Of a stretch of DNA of 64,000 nt, positions 21,811-30,280 are shown in pieces. The position numbers and the translations under genes are program-made. Origin of the DNA: Stenotrophomonas sp. 169 (lineage in GTDB: Bacteria > Pseudomonadota > Gammaproteobacteria > Xanthomonadales > Xanthomonadaceae). The stretch spans positions 3,616,501-3,680,500 of the forward strand of contig NZ_CP061204.1 in the NCBI RefSeq assembly GCF_014621775.1. The letters run 5' to 3'. Below the pieces are notes generated by a model. That model was not told the DNA's origin. It ran no database searches and was given only the letters and a program-made list of their open reading frames with translations. Each line of letters begins with the position of its first letter. The stretch's first letter is position 1.

Positions 21811-22101
21811 TCAGCCGATGACGGCGAGCACGTCGTCTTCGCGCAGGACCTTGTACTCCACGCCAGCTTCCTTGTAGCTGCTGCCGGCGTACTGGCCGTA
21901 GATCACCTTGTCGCCAACCTTCAGCGACGGCGCGCGCACGCTGCCGTTGTCCAGTGCCTTGCCCGGACCCACGGCAACGACTTCACCCTTGGTCGACTTT
22001 TCCTTGGCCGAATCCGGGATCAGGATGCCGCCGGCGGACACTTCCTCGGCTTCGATCGGCTTGACTACAACGCGGTCGTGAAGCGGCTTCAAGTTGCTCA
22101 T
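21811..22101 (-). CDS. groES: Co-chaperonin GroES (HSP10)
   Basis: A 96-aa co-chaperonin that caps the GroEL ring. It shows the conserved start [20 protein letters not shown], the mobile loop region ETSAGGIL-like ([17 protein letters not shown]), [10 protein letters not shown] and the [30 protein letters not shown]-terminus. Length is standard. First gene of the groESL operon, with a CIRCE-like element and a sigma-32-like promoter upstream. Confidence 0.99.
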   Translation of the reverse strand: MSNLKPLHDRVVVKPIEAEEVSAGGILIPDSAKEKSTKGEVVAVGPGKALDNGSVRAPSLKVGDKVIYGQYAGSSYKEAGVEYKVLREDDVLAVIG

Positions 22102-22147
22102 GTGAGACCTCTCAAGTTATTGATTGTGCTGAAAAAGTCCGGCGATT

Positions 22148-22174
22148 TTAGCACTCACCCGAGGTGACTGCCAG
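22148..22174 (-). promoter_or_regulatory. Degenerate CIRCE (HrcA operator) at groES
   Basis: TTAGCACTC (22148-22156), a 9-bp spacer, then GACTGCCAG (22166-22174). The consensus is TTAGCACTC-N9-GAGTGCTAA; the first half is perfect and the second matches at six of nine positions. On the minus strand the perfect half overlaps TAAAAT, a plausible -10 box, so HrcA binding would block a sigma-70 promoter reading into groES. Confidence 0.8.
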
Positions 22175-22185
22175 AACCGCTCGTG

Positions 22186-22207
22186 AAAAAAGCCCGAACT
22201 GATCGGG
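22186..22207 (-). terminator. Terminator-like hairpin within the groES upstream region
   Basis: On the minus strand CCCGA-TCAGT-TCGGG is followed by CTTTTTT. It lies between the sigma-32-like promoter and the CIRCE element. No minus-strand gene ends here, since the gene upstream is divergent, so it would sit inside the leader of the heat-shock transcript. The stem is only 5 bp, so activity is uncertain. Confidence 0.5.
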
Positions 22208-22216
22208 ACACAGCAG

Positions 22217-22244
22217 AGATGGAGCCCGGCCTTGCCCTTTCAAG
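22217..22244 (-). promoter_or_regulatory. Candidate sigma-32 heat-shock promoter of groESL
   Basis: Minus strand: CTTGAAA (22244-22238), 13-bp spacer, CTCCATCT (22224-22217). This matches the sigma-32 consensus CTTGAAA-N11-15-CCCCATNT with two mismatches in the -10 part. The segment is also nearly palindromic (GGAGCC through GGCTCC). It is about 115 bp upstream of the groES start. Confidence 0.7.
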
Positions 22245-22371
22245 GGGCTCCTTCAATTTCTTTTTTGGTGATGCCGATCACGCCCCCCATAAGAAGCGTG
22301 CCGAATACGACAGAAATGTCATGGAATCGGCTTAGATTGCCGTCAGGGGATCCGCTCACAAGGAGTAGTCG

Positions 22372-24165
22372 ATGCGATTGCTGTCACCACTAGCCGCTGC
22401 CTGCCTGCTGGCACTGGCCACCTCGCCCGTCCGGGCCGAGGTCTTCATCAATGAACTGCACTACGACGACAGCACCCCGGCCGGGGACGTCGGCGAGGCG
22501 ATCGAGGTCGTTGCCACGGCCGGCGAGGACCTGTCCGGGTACCGCCTGTACCTGTACAACGGCAGCACGCCGTCGGCAGCCAGCGTGTACGCCAACACTG
22601 CGGTTCCGGCGGGCACGGCAGCGGCCTGCGGCAGCGCCCGCATCGCGGTGGTGACCTACCCGACCAACGGCATCCAGAACGGGGCCAACGACGGCATCGC
22701 GCTGGTCGACGCCAGTGGCAAGGTGGTGCAGTTCCTCAGTTACGAGGGCACCATCACCGCCGGCAGCGGCCCAGCCGCCGGCATGACCAGCCAGAACATC
22801 CCGGTTGCGGAAAGCAACAGCACCGCGCCGGGCACCTCGCTGCAGCTGACCGGCAGCGGCAGCCAGTACACGCATTTCACCTGGGCCGAATCGGCCGCGC
22901 AGACGTTCGGCGCCTGCAACACCGGCCAGACCTTCAGCGGCAGCCCCGGCACCCCGGGCCCGAACACGCCGCCGTCGGTGTCCACGACCCTGCCCGCTCA
23001 GGGCAGCAGCACCTTCCCCGCCGCCGGCGATCTGGAAGTGGTGTTCAGCGAGAACGTGACCCTGGCCAGCGGCGCGTTCGCGCTGAGCTGTGGCCAGTCC
23101 GGCAGCGTGCCGCTGAACCATCCGTCCAGTGGCCGCACCCTGAAGATTTCCACCAACACCGCCCTGGTGGCCGGTGAAGCGTGCCGCTTCGACATCCGGG
23201 CCAGCCGCATCAGCGACAGCCAGGGCGCGCGACCGGCGGCCGATTCACGCATCGCCTTCACCGTGGCCAGCACTACCGGCACCCCCGATCCGGGCAATCC
23301 GGGCAACCCCGGTGCGTACTACTCCAAGGTCAACACCTCCAGCCCCAGCCAGCTGCGCTGCTCGTTGCACGCCACCATCAAGGGCCACACCGCGTATCCG
23401 TACAGCGGGTCGGGCACCAGTACCTGGACCATCCTGGAAATCGCCGACGAAGATCCCAACAACGCCGGCAACGTGCTGGATGCCTACCGCAACCGCAGCT
23501 ACGTCAAGGGCAGCGCGCGCGCGGGCACCGGCAGCGGCCTGACCTACAACCGCGAGCACACCTGGCCGAACTCGCTGGGTTTTGCCAGCACCTCCGGCGA
23601 CAAGGGCCTGCCGTACGCGCCGTATACCGATACCCACATGCTGTACCTGACCGATGCGCAGTGGAATGCCGACCGTGGCAACAAGCCGTTCGCCAAGTGC
23701 GACAGCAACTGCGGCGAGCGCGCCACCGAGTCGAACAACGGCCAGGGTGGCGGCAGCGGCGCCTATCCCGGCAATTCGAACTGGGTGCGCACGCCGGATG
23801 GCAACCAAGGCACGTTCGAGGTGTGGGGCAAGCGCAAGGGCGACATGGCCCGCGCGGTGATGTACATGGCCATCCGCTATGAGGGGGGCAAAGATGCCGC
23901 AACTGGCCAGTCCGAACCCGACCTGGAGCTGACCGACGACCGCAGCAAAATCGTCAAGACCAGCAGCTCGCCGGCTTACATGGGCCTGCTGTCCACCCTG
24001 ATCGACTGGCATCTGGCCGACCCACCGACCGACGCCGAGCGGGCCCGCAACGAGGTGATCTACAGCTTCCAGGGCAACCGCAACCCCTTCATCGACCACC
24101 CCGAGTGGGCCACCCCGGCCCTGTTCACTTCAGCGAAGCCGGCCAGCTGCCAGCTGGCCAACTGA
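22372..24165 (+). CDS. Secreted endonuclease I (EndA/NucM family) with N-terminal lamin-tail-like domain
   Basis: A 597-aa protein with a signal peptide (MRLLSPLAAACLLALATSPVRA-E) and a good AAGGAG ribosome site. Residues about 22-185 (VFINELHYDDSTPAGDVGEAIEVV, IALVDASGKVVQFLSYEG) form a lamin-tail/LTD-type beta domain. Residues 190-300 form a second beta domain of the Big_5 type (VSTTLPAQGSSTFPAAGDLEVVFSENV). A Gly/Pro/Asn linker (TPDPGNPGNPG) precedes the endonuclease I domain (about 310-590) with the beta-beta-alpha-metal motif YNREHTWPNSLGF and THMLYLTDAQWNADRGN. Family enzymes degrade DNA non-specifically, so this probably scavenges extracellular DNA for nutrients or attacks biofilm or trap DNA. 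Six or more cysteines suggest disulfides, relevant to the nearby dsbD. Divergent from groESL. Confidence 0.9.
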   Translation: MRLLSPLAAACLLALATSPVRAEVFINELHYDDSTPAGDVGEAIEVVATAGEDLSGYRLYLYNGSTPSAASVYANTAVPAGTAAACGSARIAVVTYPTNGIQNGANDGIALVDASGKVVQFLSYEGTITAGSGPAAGMTSQNIPVAESNSTAPGTSLQLTGSGSQYTHFTWAESAAQTFGACNTGQTFSGSPGTPGPNTPPSVSTTLPAQGSSTFPAAGDLEVVFSENVTLASGAFALSCGQSGSVPLNHPSSGRTLKISTNTALVAGEACRFDIRASRISDSQGARPAADSRIAFTVASTTGTPDPGNPGNPGAYYSKVNTSSPSQLRCSLHATIKGHTAYPYSGSGTSTWTILEIADEDPNNAGNVLDAYRNRSYVKGSARAGTGSGLTYNREHTWPNSLGFASTSGDKGLPYAPYTDTHMLYLTDAQWNADRGNKPFAKCDSNCGERATESNNGQGGGSGAYPGNSNWVRTPDGNQGTFEVWGKRKGDMARAVMYMAIRYEGGKDAATGQSEPDLELTDDRSKIVKTSSSPAYMGLLSTLIDWHLADPPTDAERARNEVIYSFQGNRNPFIDHPEWATPALFTSAKPASCQLAN

Positions 24166-24187
24166 TGCGCTGCTGATCTGCCTGATG

Positions 24188-24217
24188 CCCCGGTCCGGCC
24201 TCCTGCGCGGACCGGGG
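24188..24217. terminator. GC-rich hairpin after the endonuclease gene
   Basis: CCCCGGTCCG (24188-24197) and CGGACCGGGG (24208-24217) pair perfectly over 10 bp with a 10-base loop, between the nuclease gene stop and cutA. No T-run follows, so it is either a weak terminator or an mRNA end stabiliser. Confidence 0.55.
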
Positions 24218-24234
24218 CCCTATACTCGGCGGCG

Positions 24235-24573
24235 ATGTCGACCGCCGATCCCGTGCTGCTGTTGTTCACCACCTGCCCTGACCTGGCCACTGCCGAGCGC
24301 ATCGCGCACGCATTGGTAGGTGAGCGGCTGGCGGCGTGCGTTACCCGCCAGGAGGGCGCGCGGTCCACGTACCGCTGGCAGGGCGAAGTGACCACGGACA
24401 CCGAGCTGCAGCTGCTGGTGAAGACCACGGCCAGCCGACTCGATGCCGCGATGGCGCGGCTGGTCGAACTGCATCCGTATGAACTCCCCGAGTGCATCGC
24501 GGTCGAAGCACGCGCCGGCTTGCCGGCCTATCTGGATTGGATCCGGGCGCAGACCCGGGAGGAACACACTTGA
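24235..24573 (+). CDS. cutA: Divalent cation tolerance protein CutA
   Basis: A 112-aa protein with the PII-like CutA1 fold. LLLFTTCPDLATAERIAHALVGERLAACVT and YRWQGEVTTDTELQLLVKTT are the conserved signature stretches, and HPYELPECIAVEARAGLPAYLDWI is the C-terminal motif. It forms very stable trimers. E. coli cutA mutants are linked to copper sensitivity through the neighbouring dsbD (formerly cutA2), and the same gene order is seen here. The stop codon overlaps the TTG start proposed for dsbD. Confidence 0.95.
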   Translation: MSTADPVLLLFTTCPDLATAERIAHALVGERLAACVTRQEGARSTYRWQGEVTTDTELQLLVKTTASRLDAAMARLVELHPYELPECIAVEARAGLPAYLDWIRAQTREEHT

Positions 24574-26981
24574 ACACCTTTGGATTGATGACGCTTGTCC
24601 GTCGCGGCGCTGCCCTGTGTGCGCTGCTGGCCCTGTCCCTGCCCGCGTGGGCACTGAGCGAGAAAGACCTGCTGCCGGTGGATGAAGCGTTCGCGCTCAG
24701 CGCCACGGCCCCGCAGCGCGGCCAGATCGAGCTGCAGTGGAAGATCGCACCGGGCTATTACCTGTACCGCCATCGCACCAGCGTCAAGGCGGATCCCGCG
24801 TTCAATGCAGGCACCCTGAAGATGCCGGCCGGTGATCGCCACCACGATGATTTCTTCGGCGAAGTGGAAACCTACCGGCAGCAGCTGGTGGCGACCCTGC
24901 CCGGCCAGCCGGCAGCCGACGCCGGCACGGTCAGCGTGGAAGTCCGCTACCAGGGCTGCGCCGATGCGGGCGTCTGCTACCCGCCGCAGAAGCGGGTGAT
25001 CCAGGTCGCCCTGCCCGGCGCTGGCGCTGACACGGGAACAGCGGGTTCAGCGGTCCGTAGCGGCGGCGCGGCGGCCCTGCTCGGCAGCCCGCTGGGCAGC
25101 ACCGGTGGCGGCCTGCGGCTGCCCGGGACGGCCAGCGCGACGCAGTCGTTGCCGCTGCCGGCGGAGAAAGCCTTCGGCTTCGACGCCATCGTCGACGACG
25201 GGAATGCGCTGCTGCTGCGCTTCACCCCGGCCAAGGGGTATTACCTGTATCGCGACCGCACTTCGCTGAAGCTGGAAGGCGCCAACGGCGTGCGCCTGCA
25301 GCCGCTGCGTTGGCCGGCGGCGCGCTCGCACCGCGACGAGCACTTCGGTGATGTCGCGGTGTATTTCGATCAGACCGATGTGGCCCTGCCGTTGCAGCGC
25401 ACCCGTCCGGGCCCGGTCGATGCCACCTTGGTCGTCACCTTCCAGGGCTGCCAGACCGACGGCATCTGCTATCCGCCGATGACCCGCCGGGTGAAGCTTG
25501 CGATCCCCGCCGGCACCGTCGACAACGGCGTTGCCGGCACCACAGCGGCGACCGAGCTGCCGGCCGCGCTGCCGCGCGAAGCACAGCGCACCGACGGCGG
25601 CGGCAGTGGTGGATCCACCGATGGGCGGCGCCTGGTTGCGATGACGCCGGACCCGCTGCCCGATGACAACACCGTGGCCCGGACCGCCGATGCCGCAGCT
25701 CCCAGCCCCGACGCCAGCGCAGGCAATGCGCAGCGCACGCCGCCGCCTACGTCGGCGCCGACGACCACCTTCAAGGGTCTGCTGATGGTGCTGCTGCTGG
25801 CGCTCGCCGGTGGCCTGGTACTGAACCTGATGCCCTGCGTGCTGCCGATCCTTTCCCTGAAAGTGCTGGGCTTGGCGCAGAGCGGTGAAAGCCGCCAGCG
25901 CGCGCGGGCGCATGCCCTGTGGTACACCGCCGGCGTGCTGGTGGCCTTTGCGGTGATCGGCGCGTTGGTGCTGGCATTGCGCGCCGCGGGCCAGGCGGCC
26001 GGCTGGGGGTTCCAGCTGCAGCATCCGTGGTTCATCGCCACCCTGGTGTACCTGATGTTCGCCGTCGGCCTCAGCCTGTCCGGCGTTTTCACGCTGGGCG
26101 GCAGTGTCGGCGGCATCGGCCAGTCGCTGGCCTCGCGTAGTGGCCCGATGGGCGACTTCTTCACCGGCGTGCTGGCCTGCGTGGTCGCCAGCCCGTGCGT
26201 TGCGCCGTTCATGGGCCCGGCACTGGCCTATGCCTTCGCCGCACCGGCGGTGCAGTCGATGCTGGTGTTCCTGGCATTGGGCCTGGGCCTGGCGCTGCCG
26301 TTCCTGCTGGTCGGCTTCGTGCCCTCGCTGGCCCGCCGCCTGCCGCGTCCGGGAGCCTGGATGGAGACCCTCAAGCACGTCCTGGCGTTCCCGATGTATG
26401 CCACCGCCCTGTGGCTGTTGTGGGTGCTGGGCAAGCAGCGCGGCGTGGACGCGATGGCCTTTGTACTGGCCGGACTGGTGCTGCTGGCGCTGGGCCTGTG
26501 GTGGTTCGAGCGCAGCCGCTGGCGCAGCCAGCGCATGGGTGCGGTGCTGGCCGGCGTGGTGATCCTGGCGGCGCTGGTACCGGTGTGGGGCGTGAGCCGA
26601 CTGGCGGCGCCGGTTGCCGGTGCACAGGCCGCCGGCGAGAACGCGGTGGCCTATTCACCGGAGATGCTGGACCGGCTGCGCGGCGACAACCGCGTGGTGT
26701 TCGTCAACATGACCGCCGACTGGTGCGTCACCTGCAAGGCCAACGAACGCGCCGTACTGTCGCGCCCCGCGTTCCAGGACCTGCTGCGCAGGACCAATGC
26801 GGTGTACATGCGCGGCGACTACACCAACGTGGATCCGCAGATCACCGCGTTCCTCGATGAGCACAAAGCCGTGGGCGTGCCGCTGTACGTGGTGTATGGC
26901 CCCGGCGCACCGCCGATCGTGCTGCCTTCGGTGCTGACCCAGGCGCTGGCCGAAGAGGCCTTGCTGCGTACTGCGCGGTGA
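24570..26981 (+). CDS. dsbD: Thiol:disulfide interchange protein DsbD with duplicated N-terminal domain
   Basis: An 803-aa inner-membrane protein that passes electrons from cytoplasmic thioredoxin to periplasmic DsbC/DsbG and cytochrome c maturation. A TTG at 24570 is proposed as start because GGAGG lies about 8 bases upstream and it overlaps the cutA stop (TTGA); ATG 24588 is the alternative. After a signal sequence come two nDsbD modules, not one: the active cysteine pairs are C130/C136 (GCADAGVCYPP) and C294/C300 (GCQTDGICYPP). A Pro/Ala/Thr linker leads to eight membrane helices with C423 in MPCVLPILSLKVLGL and a partner in VVASPCVAPF. The C-terminal thioredoxin domain has ADWCVTCK (C719/C722). 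The stop overlaps the next GTG. Confidence 0.95.
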   Translation: MNTFGLMTLVRRGAALCALLALSLPAWALSEKDLLPVDEAFALSATAPQRGQIELQWKIAPGYYLYRHRTSVKADPAFNAGTLKMPAGDRHHDDFFGEVETYRQQLVATLPGQPAADAGTVSVEVRYQGCADAGVCYPPQKRVIQVALPGAGADTGTAGSAVRSGGAAALLGSPLGSTGGGLRLPGTASATQSLPLPAEKAFGFDAIVDDGNALLLRFTPAKGYYLYRDRTSLKLEGANGVRLQPLRWPAARSHRDEHFGDVAVYFDQTDVALPLQRTRPGPVDATLVVTFQGCQTDGICYPPMTRRVKLAIPAGTVDNGVAGTTAATELPAALPREAQRTDGGGSGGSTDGRRLVAMTPDPLPDDNTVARTADAAAPSPDASAGNAQRTPPPTSAPTTTFKGLLMVLLLALAGGLVLNLMPCVLPILSLKVLGLAQSGESRQRARAHALWYTAGVLVAFAVIGALVLALRAAGQAAGWGFQLQHPWFIATLVYLMFAVGLSLSGVFTLGGSVGGIGQSLASRSGPMGDFFTGVLACVVASPCVAPFMGPALAYAFAAPAVQSMLVFLALGLGLALPFLLVGFVPSLARRLPRPGAWMETLKHVLAFPMYATALWLLWVLGKQRGVDAMAFVLAGLVLLALGLWWFERSRWRSQRMGAVLAGVVILAALVPVWGVSRLAAPVAGAQAAGENAVAYSPEMLDRLRGDNRVVFVNMTADWCVTCKANERAVLSRPAFQDLLRRTNAVYMRGDYTNVDPQITAFLDEHKAVGVPLYVVYGPGAPPIVLPSVLTQALAEEALLRTAR

Positions 26982-27523
26982 CGCGCCTGCGGCCCGCACT
27001 GCTGTGGACGGCGGTGCTGGCCGGTGGCCTGGGCCTGTGGGCCGGGAACGTGATGGAAGAGCGTGGGGCGGCCCCCGTTCCCCGGCAGGCGAAGGCTGCA
27101 GATCCCATCGGATCGCCGCTGCCCGCCATCGTGCTGCCGGACCTGTCCGGGACCCCGGTGGACCTTGCCGCGTTCCGTGGACGGCCGCTGCTGATCAACG
27201 TCTGGGCCAGCTGGTGCGGCCCCTGCGTTGAGGAAATGCCCGAGTTGGCTCGCTTTGCCGACGCGCAGGGCGACCAGGGCGTGCAGGTGCTGGGCCTGGC
27301 ACTGGACACCAGGGAAGGCGTGCAGGACTTCCTGCAGCGGGTGCCAGTGGGCTATCCCATCGTGCTGGACACGCCGGGCCGCGACGACGCCAGCGTGCGC
27401 CTGGGCAATACGCAGGGCCTGCTGCCCTACAGCGTGCTGGTGGATGCGCAGGGCCGCATCGTCCGCCGCAAGCTCGGGCCTTTTTCCCCAGGTGAGATCG
27501 AGGAGTGGGCGACAGGCCGTTGA
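26978..27523 (+). CDS. TlpA-like periplasmic thioredoxin
   Basis: A 181-aa protein starting at GTG 26978, overlapping the dsbD stop (GTGA). It has a single N-terminal hydrophobic anchor or signal (ALLWTAVLAGGLGLWAG) and a TlpA/ResA-type thioredoxin domain: LPAIVLPDLSGTPVDLAAFRGRPLLINVWASWCGPCVEEMPEL, with the active site C80-G-P-C83, and GLLPYSVLVDAQGRIVRRKLG carrying the cis-proline. Family members are reduced by DsbD and keep apocytochrome c or other periplasmic thiols reduced. Coupling to dsbD supports that partnership. The specific client is not known. Confidence 0.92.
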   Translation: MTRLRPALLWTAVLAGGLGLWAGNVMEERGAAPVPRQAKAADPIGSPLPAIVLPDLSGTPVDLAAFRGRPLLINVWASWCGPCVEEMPELARFADAQGDQGVQVLGLALDTREGVQDFLQRVPVGYPIVLDTPGRDDASVRLGNTQGLLPYSVLVDAQGRIVRRKLGPFSPGEIEEWATGR

Positions 27524-27562
27524 TCGCGCTTGACCCTGGAGCCTTGGACCGGAACACTGTGC

Positions 27563-27583
27563 GAGTGATTCTCATTTGCTAAT
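27563..27583 (+). promoter_or_regulatory. Candidate Fur box
   Basis: GAGTGATTCTCATTTGCTAA reads on the reverse strand as TTAGCAAATGAGAATCACTC, containing AATGAGAATCA, which is close to the Fur consensus core. It is about 80 bp upstream of the PepSY reductase fusion. Inspection only. Confidence 0.6.
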
Positions 27584-27660
27584 GGCAAGAATGCCATCCG
27601 CATCGCCACTTCCTGCGCAGCAGCCAGCCCCCACTGGCGGTACCGGTTCCCCCTCCCCCG

Positions 27661-30180
27661 ATGTTCAAGAACGTTCTTTTCCAGGTGCACTGGTTCCTCG
27701 GCATCACTGCCGGCACCGTGCTCGCCCTGATGGGCCTCACCGGCGCCACGCTGTCGTTCGAGGACGAGCTGCTGCGCGCGCTGAATCCCGGCTTCGCCGC
27801 CGTGGCGACCCAGCATGCGGACGGGCAGCAGGCATTGCCGTTGAGTACCCTGGTGGACACCCTTGGCGCTTCGAGTGACACCCCGCTGCAGCGGCTGCGT
27901 GTGGACGCGACAGGTCAGCGCCCCTCAGTGGCCCGCTTCGAAGGCGGACGCGATAACTGGGTTTATTTCGATCCCTACACCGGCGAGTCGTTCAGTGCGC
28001 TGCGGGGACAGGCGTTCTTCGATTTCATGGAAGACCTGCACCGTCGCCTGGTGGCCGGCGAGCGGGGGCAGCTGGTCACCGGTATCTGCACGATCTTCCT
28101 GCTGGTGTTCGTGCTGTCGGGCATCTACCTGCGCTGGCCGCGGCAGTGGTGGAACTGGCGCAGCTGGTTCGCCGTGGAGTGGAAACACCGTGGCCGCAGC
28201 TTCCTGTGGAGCCTGCATTCGGTGATCGGCACGTGGGTGCTGCCGGTCTACCTGCTGATCGTGCTCACCGGGTTGTGGTGGTCGTTCGACTGGTACCGCG
28301 ATGGCCTGACCCGCGTGCTGGGCGGCGAAAGGGAAACTCCGGCCGTGCTGCAGGGCGAGGGGACGTTGAACCTGCAGCGCGTGCAGGCCACGTTGTACGC
28401 CCTGCCCGGCGTACGCGAGGGCTATATCGACCTGCGCTTGCCGGCCCGTGGCGACCGGCCGCTGACCGTGCGCGTGATGTCGGCCACCAGCACGCACCAC
28501 GACCGCGCCCACGACGTACTGCAGCTTGATCCCTCCAGCGGTGCGCTCCTCGAACAGCGCGCCTACGGCAGCCTGGATGCAGGCGGCAAAGTGTTGACCA
28601 GCATGTTCGCACTGCATTCGGGCAGCTTCTTCGGCCTGCCCGGCCGCCTCATCGTGATGCTGTCCAGCCTGATGATGGTGCTGTTCTTCGTCACCGGCTG
28701 GATGCTGTACCTGGATCGTCGGGCGAAGAAGCGCGCGGTACGCGCCTCACGTGTCGACCTTCCTGCGCTCGATGTCACCGGCGATGCCGGCGGGCCGGCG
28801 TGGCTGGTGTCCTTCGCCAGCCAGAGCGGCCAGGCGGAGCAGCTGGCCTGGCGCGCGGCCGGCCAGTTGCAGGCGGCCGGCATGCGCGTGCAGGTGCAGC
28901 CGTTGGCCCGATTGGATGTGGCCACCCTGCAGCAGACCGAACGCGCCCTGTTCGTGGTCAGCACGTTCGGCGACGGCGAAGCACCGGACAGCGCGCGGGT
29001 GTTCGAACGCAAGGTACTGGCGCAGGCGCAAGCGTTGCCCGGACTGGGCTACGCGATGCTCGCACTGGGTGATCGTCAGTACGCGCGCTTCTGTGGATTC
29101 GCGCGCCGGGTGGAGACCTGGCTGGGCGAGCAAGGGGCGGCGGCGCTGTTCCCCTGCGTCGAAGTGGATGGCGATGATGCACGCGCGCTGCAACGCTGGC
29201 AGCAGCACCTGGTGGCGTTGACCGGCATCGAGGCACTCGAGGCGGATGCAAGCCCGAGCGCCCTGCAGGAATGGTCACTGATGGAGCGCGTGCTGCTCAA
29301 TCCGGGCAGCCAGGGCGGTGCGATCTGGCAGATCACCCTGCAGCCACCACCCGGCACCGGCTGGCAGGCCGGGGACATCCTGCAGGTAGCCCCCCGGCAG
29401 GGCGATGCGCACGTACAGGCCGTCCTGCACGCCGCCGGCGTGGATGCGGATGCGTGGGTGCATGTGGATGGCGCAACGGTACGCGTCGGCGATGCAGCCG
29501 CACTGCGCGTGTTGCCCGATGCCACCCAGGTGCAGGCCGTGCACGACGCGGTGCACTGGCTGGATGAGCTGCCGCGGCTGCCGCCACGCGAATACTCGAT
29601 CGCCTCGTGCGCGGCCGATGGCACGGTGCAGCTGGTGGTACGCCTGGTATACGACGCCGCTGGTCGCGCGGGGCTGGGGTCGGGCTGGCTGGCACACCAC
29701 GCGCCGGTGGCGGGACCCGTACATGCGCGCGTTCGCCGCAATGCCGGTTTCCATCGGCATGCCGATGCGCCGCCGATGATCCTGATCGGAAACGGCACCG
29801 GTATCGCAGGGCTGCGCAGCCTGTTGCGCGAAGCCCATGCAGCGGGGCACCACGGGCACTGGCTGCTGTTCGGTGAACGCCAGCAGGCCTGCGATGCGTT
29901 GTACGCCGATGAGCTGCGTGATTGGCAAGCACAGCGCCACTTGGCGCGCGTGGATCTTGCGTGGTCGCGCGACGGCGAAACGCGCCTGTATGTGCAGGAC
30001 CTGCTGCGTGCGGCCAGCGCAGAGCTTCGCCACTGGATCGCCGATGGCGCCTGCCTGTATGTCTGCGGCTCGCTGCAGGGCATGGCGCAGGGCGTGGATG
30101 ACGTACTGCGCGAGACGCTGGGCGAAGACGCCTTGGACGCCCTGCTGGCAGAAGGCCGCTACCGCCGCGACGTGTACTGA
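27661..30180 (+). CDS. PepSY-TM / flavodoxin / ferredoxin-NADP reductase fusion (putative ferric reductase)
   Basis: An 839-aa fusion. Residues 1-370 are a PepSY-associated transmembrane module: four helices (QVHWFLGITAGTVLALMGLTGATLSF, GICTIFLLVFVLSGIYLRWP, VLPVYLLIVLTGLWWS, LIVMLSSLMMVLFFVTGWMLYL) with histidines in HRRLVAGERGQ and LWSLHSVIGTW that could bind heme. Residues about 375-520 are a flavodoxin domain (WLVSFASQSGQAEQLAW, VVSTFGDGEAPDSARVF). Residues about 530-839 are a CysJ-like FAD/NADPH reductase (PPREYSIASC, LIGNGTGIAGLRSLL, GACLYVCGSLQGMAQGVDDVL). Electrons would flow NADPH, FAD, FMN, heme, then a periplasmic acceptor. With a Fur box upstream, reduction of ferrisiderophores or ferric iron is the likely role; heterologous sulfite reductase function is unlikely because of the membrane part. 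Confidence 0.85.
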   Translation: MFKNVLFQVHWFLGITAGTVLALMGLTGATLSFEDELLRALNPGFAAVATQHADGQQALPLSTLVDTLGASSDTPLQRLRVDATGQRPSVARFEGGRDNWVYFDPYTGESFSALRGQAFFDFMEDLHRRLVAGERGQLVTGICTIFLLVFVLSGIYLRWPRQWWNWRSWFAVEWKHRGRSFLWSLHSVIGTWVLPVYLLIVLTGLWWSFDWYRDGLTRVLGGERETPAVLQGEGTLNLQRVQATLYALPGVREGYIDLRLPARGDRPLTVRVMSATSTHHDRAHDVLQLDPSSGALLEQRAYGSLDAGGKVLTSMFALHSGSFFGLPGRLIVMLSSLMMVLFFVTGWMLYLDRRAKKRAVRASRVDLPALDVTGDAGGPAWLVSFASQSGQAEQLAWRAAGQLQAAGMRVQVQPLARLDVATLQQTERALFVVSTFGDGEAPDSARVFERKVLAQAQALPGLGYAMLALGDRQYARFCGFARRVETWLGEQGAAALFPCVEVDGDDARALQRWQQHLVALTGIEALEADASPSALQEWSLMERVLLNPGSQGGAIWQITLQPPPGTGWQAGDILQVAPRQGDAHVQAVLHAAGVDADAWVHVDGATVRVGDAAALRVLPDATQVQAVHDAVHWLDELPRLPPREYSIASCAADGTVQLVVRLVYDAAGRAGLGSGWLAHHAPVAGPVHARVRRNAGFHRHADAPPMILIGNGTGIAGLRSLLREAHAAGHHGHWLLFGERQQACDALYADELRDWQAQRHLARVDLAWSRDGETRLYVQDLLRAASAELRHWIADGACLYVCGSLQGMAQGVDDVLRETLGEDALDALLAEGRYRRDVY

Positions 30181-30208
30181 GCTGTAGCGGAAGGGGTAGA
30201 GCTGACCC

Positions 30209-30274
30209 GGTAGAGCCGACTTCATTCGGCTGGCATTTCGCGCACCACGTCAGCCGACTGAAGTCGGCTCTACC
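30209..30274. repeat. SMAG/REP inverted dimer
   Basis: CGGTAGAGCCGACTTCATTCGG and AGCCGACTGAAGTCGGCTCTACC flank about 25 bp between the convergent PepSY fusion and LysR gene. One arm has a single change (CATT for CAGT). Confidence 0.8.
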
Positions 30275-30280
30275 AGTCGG

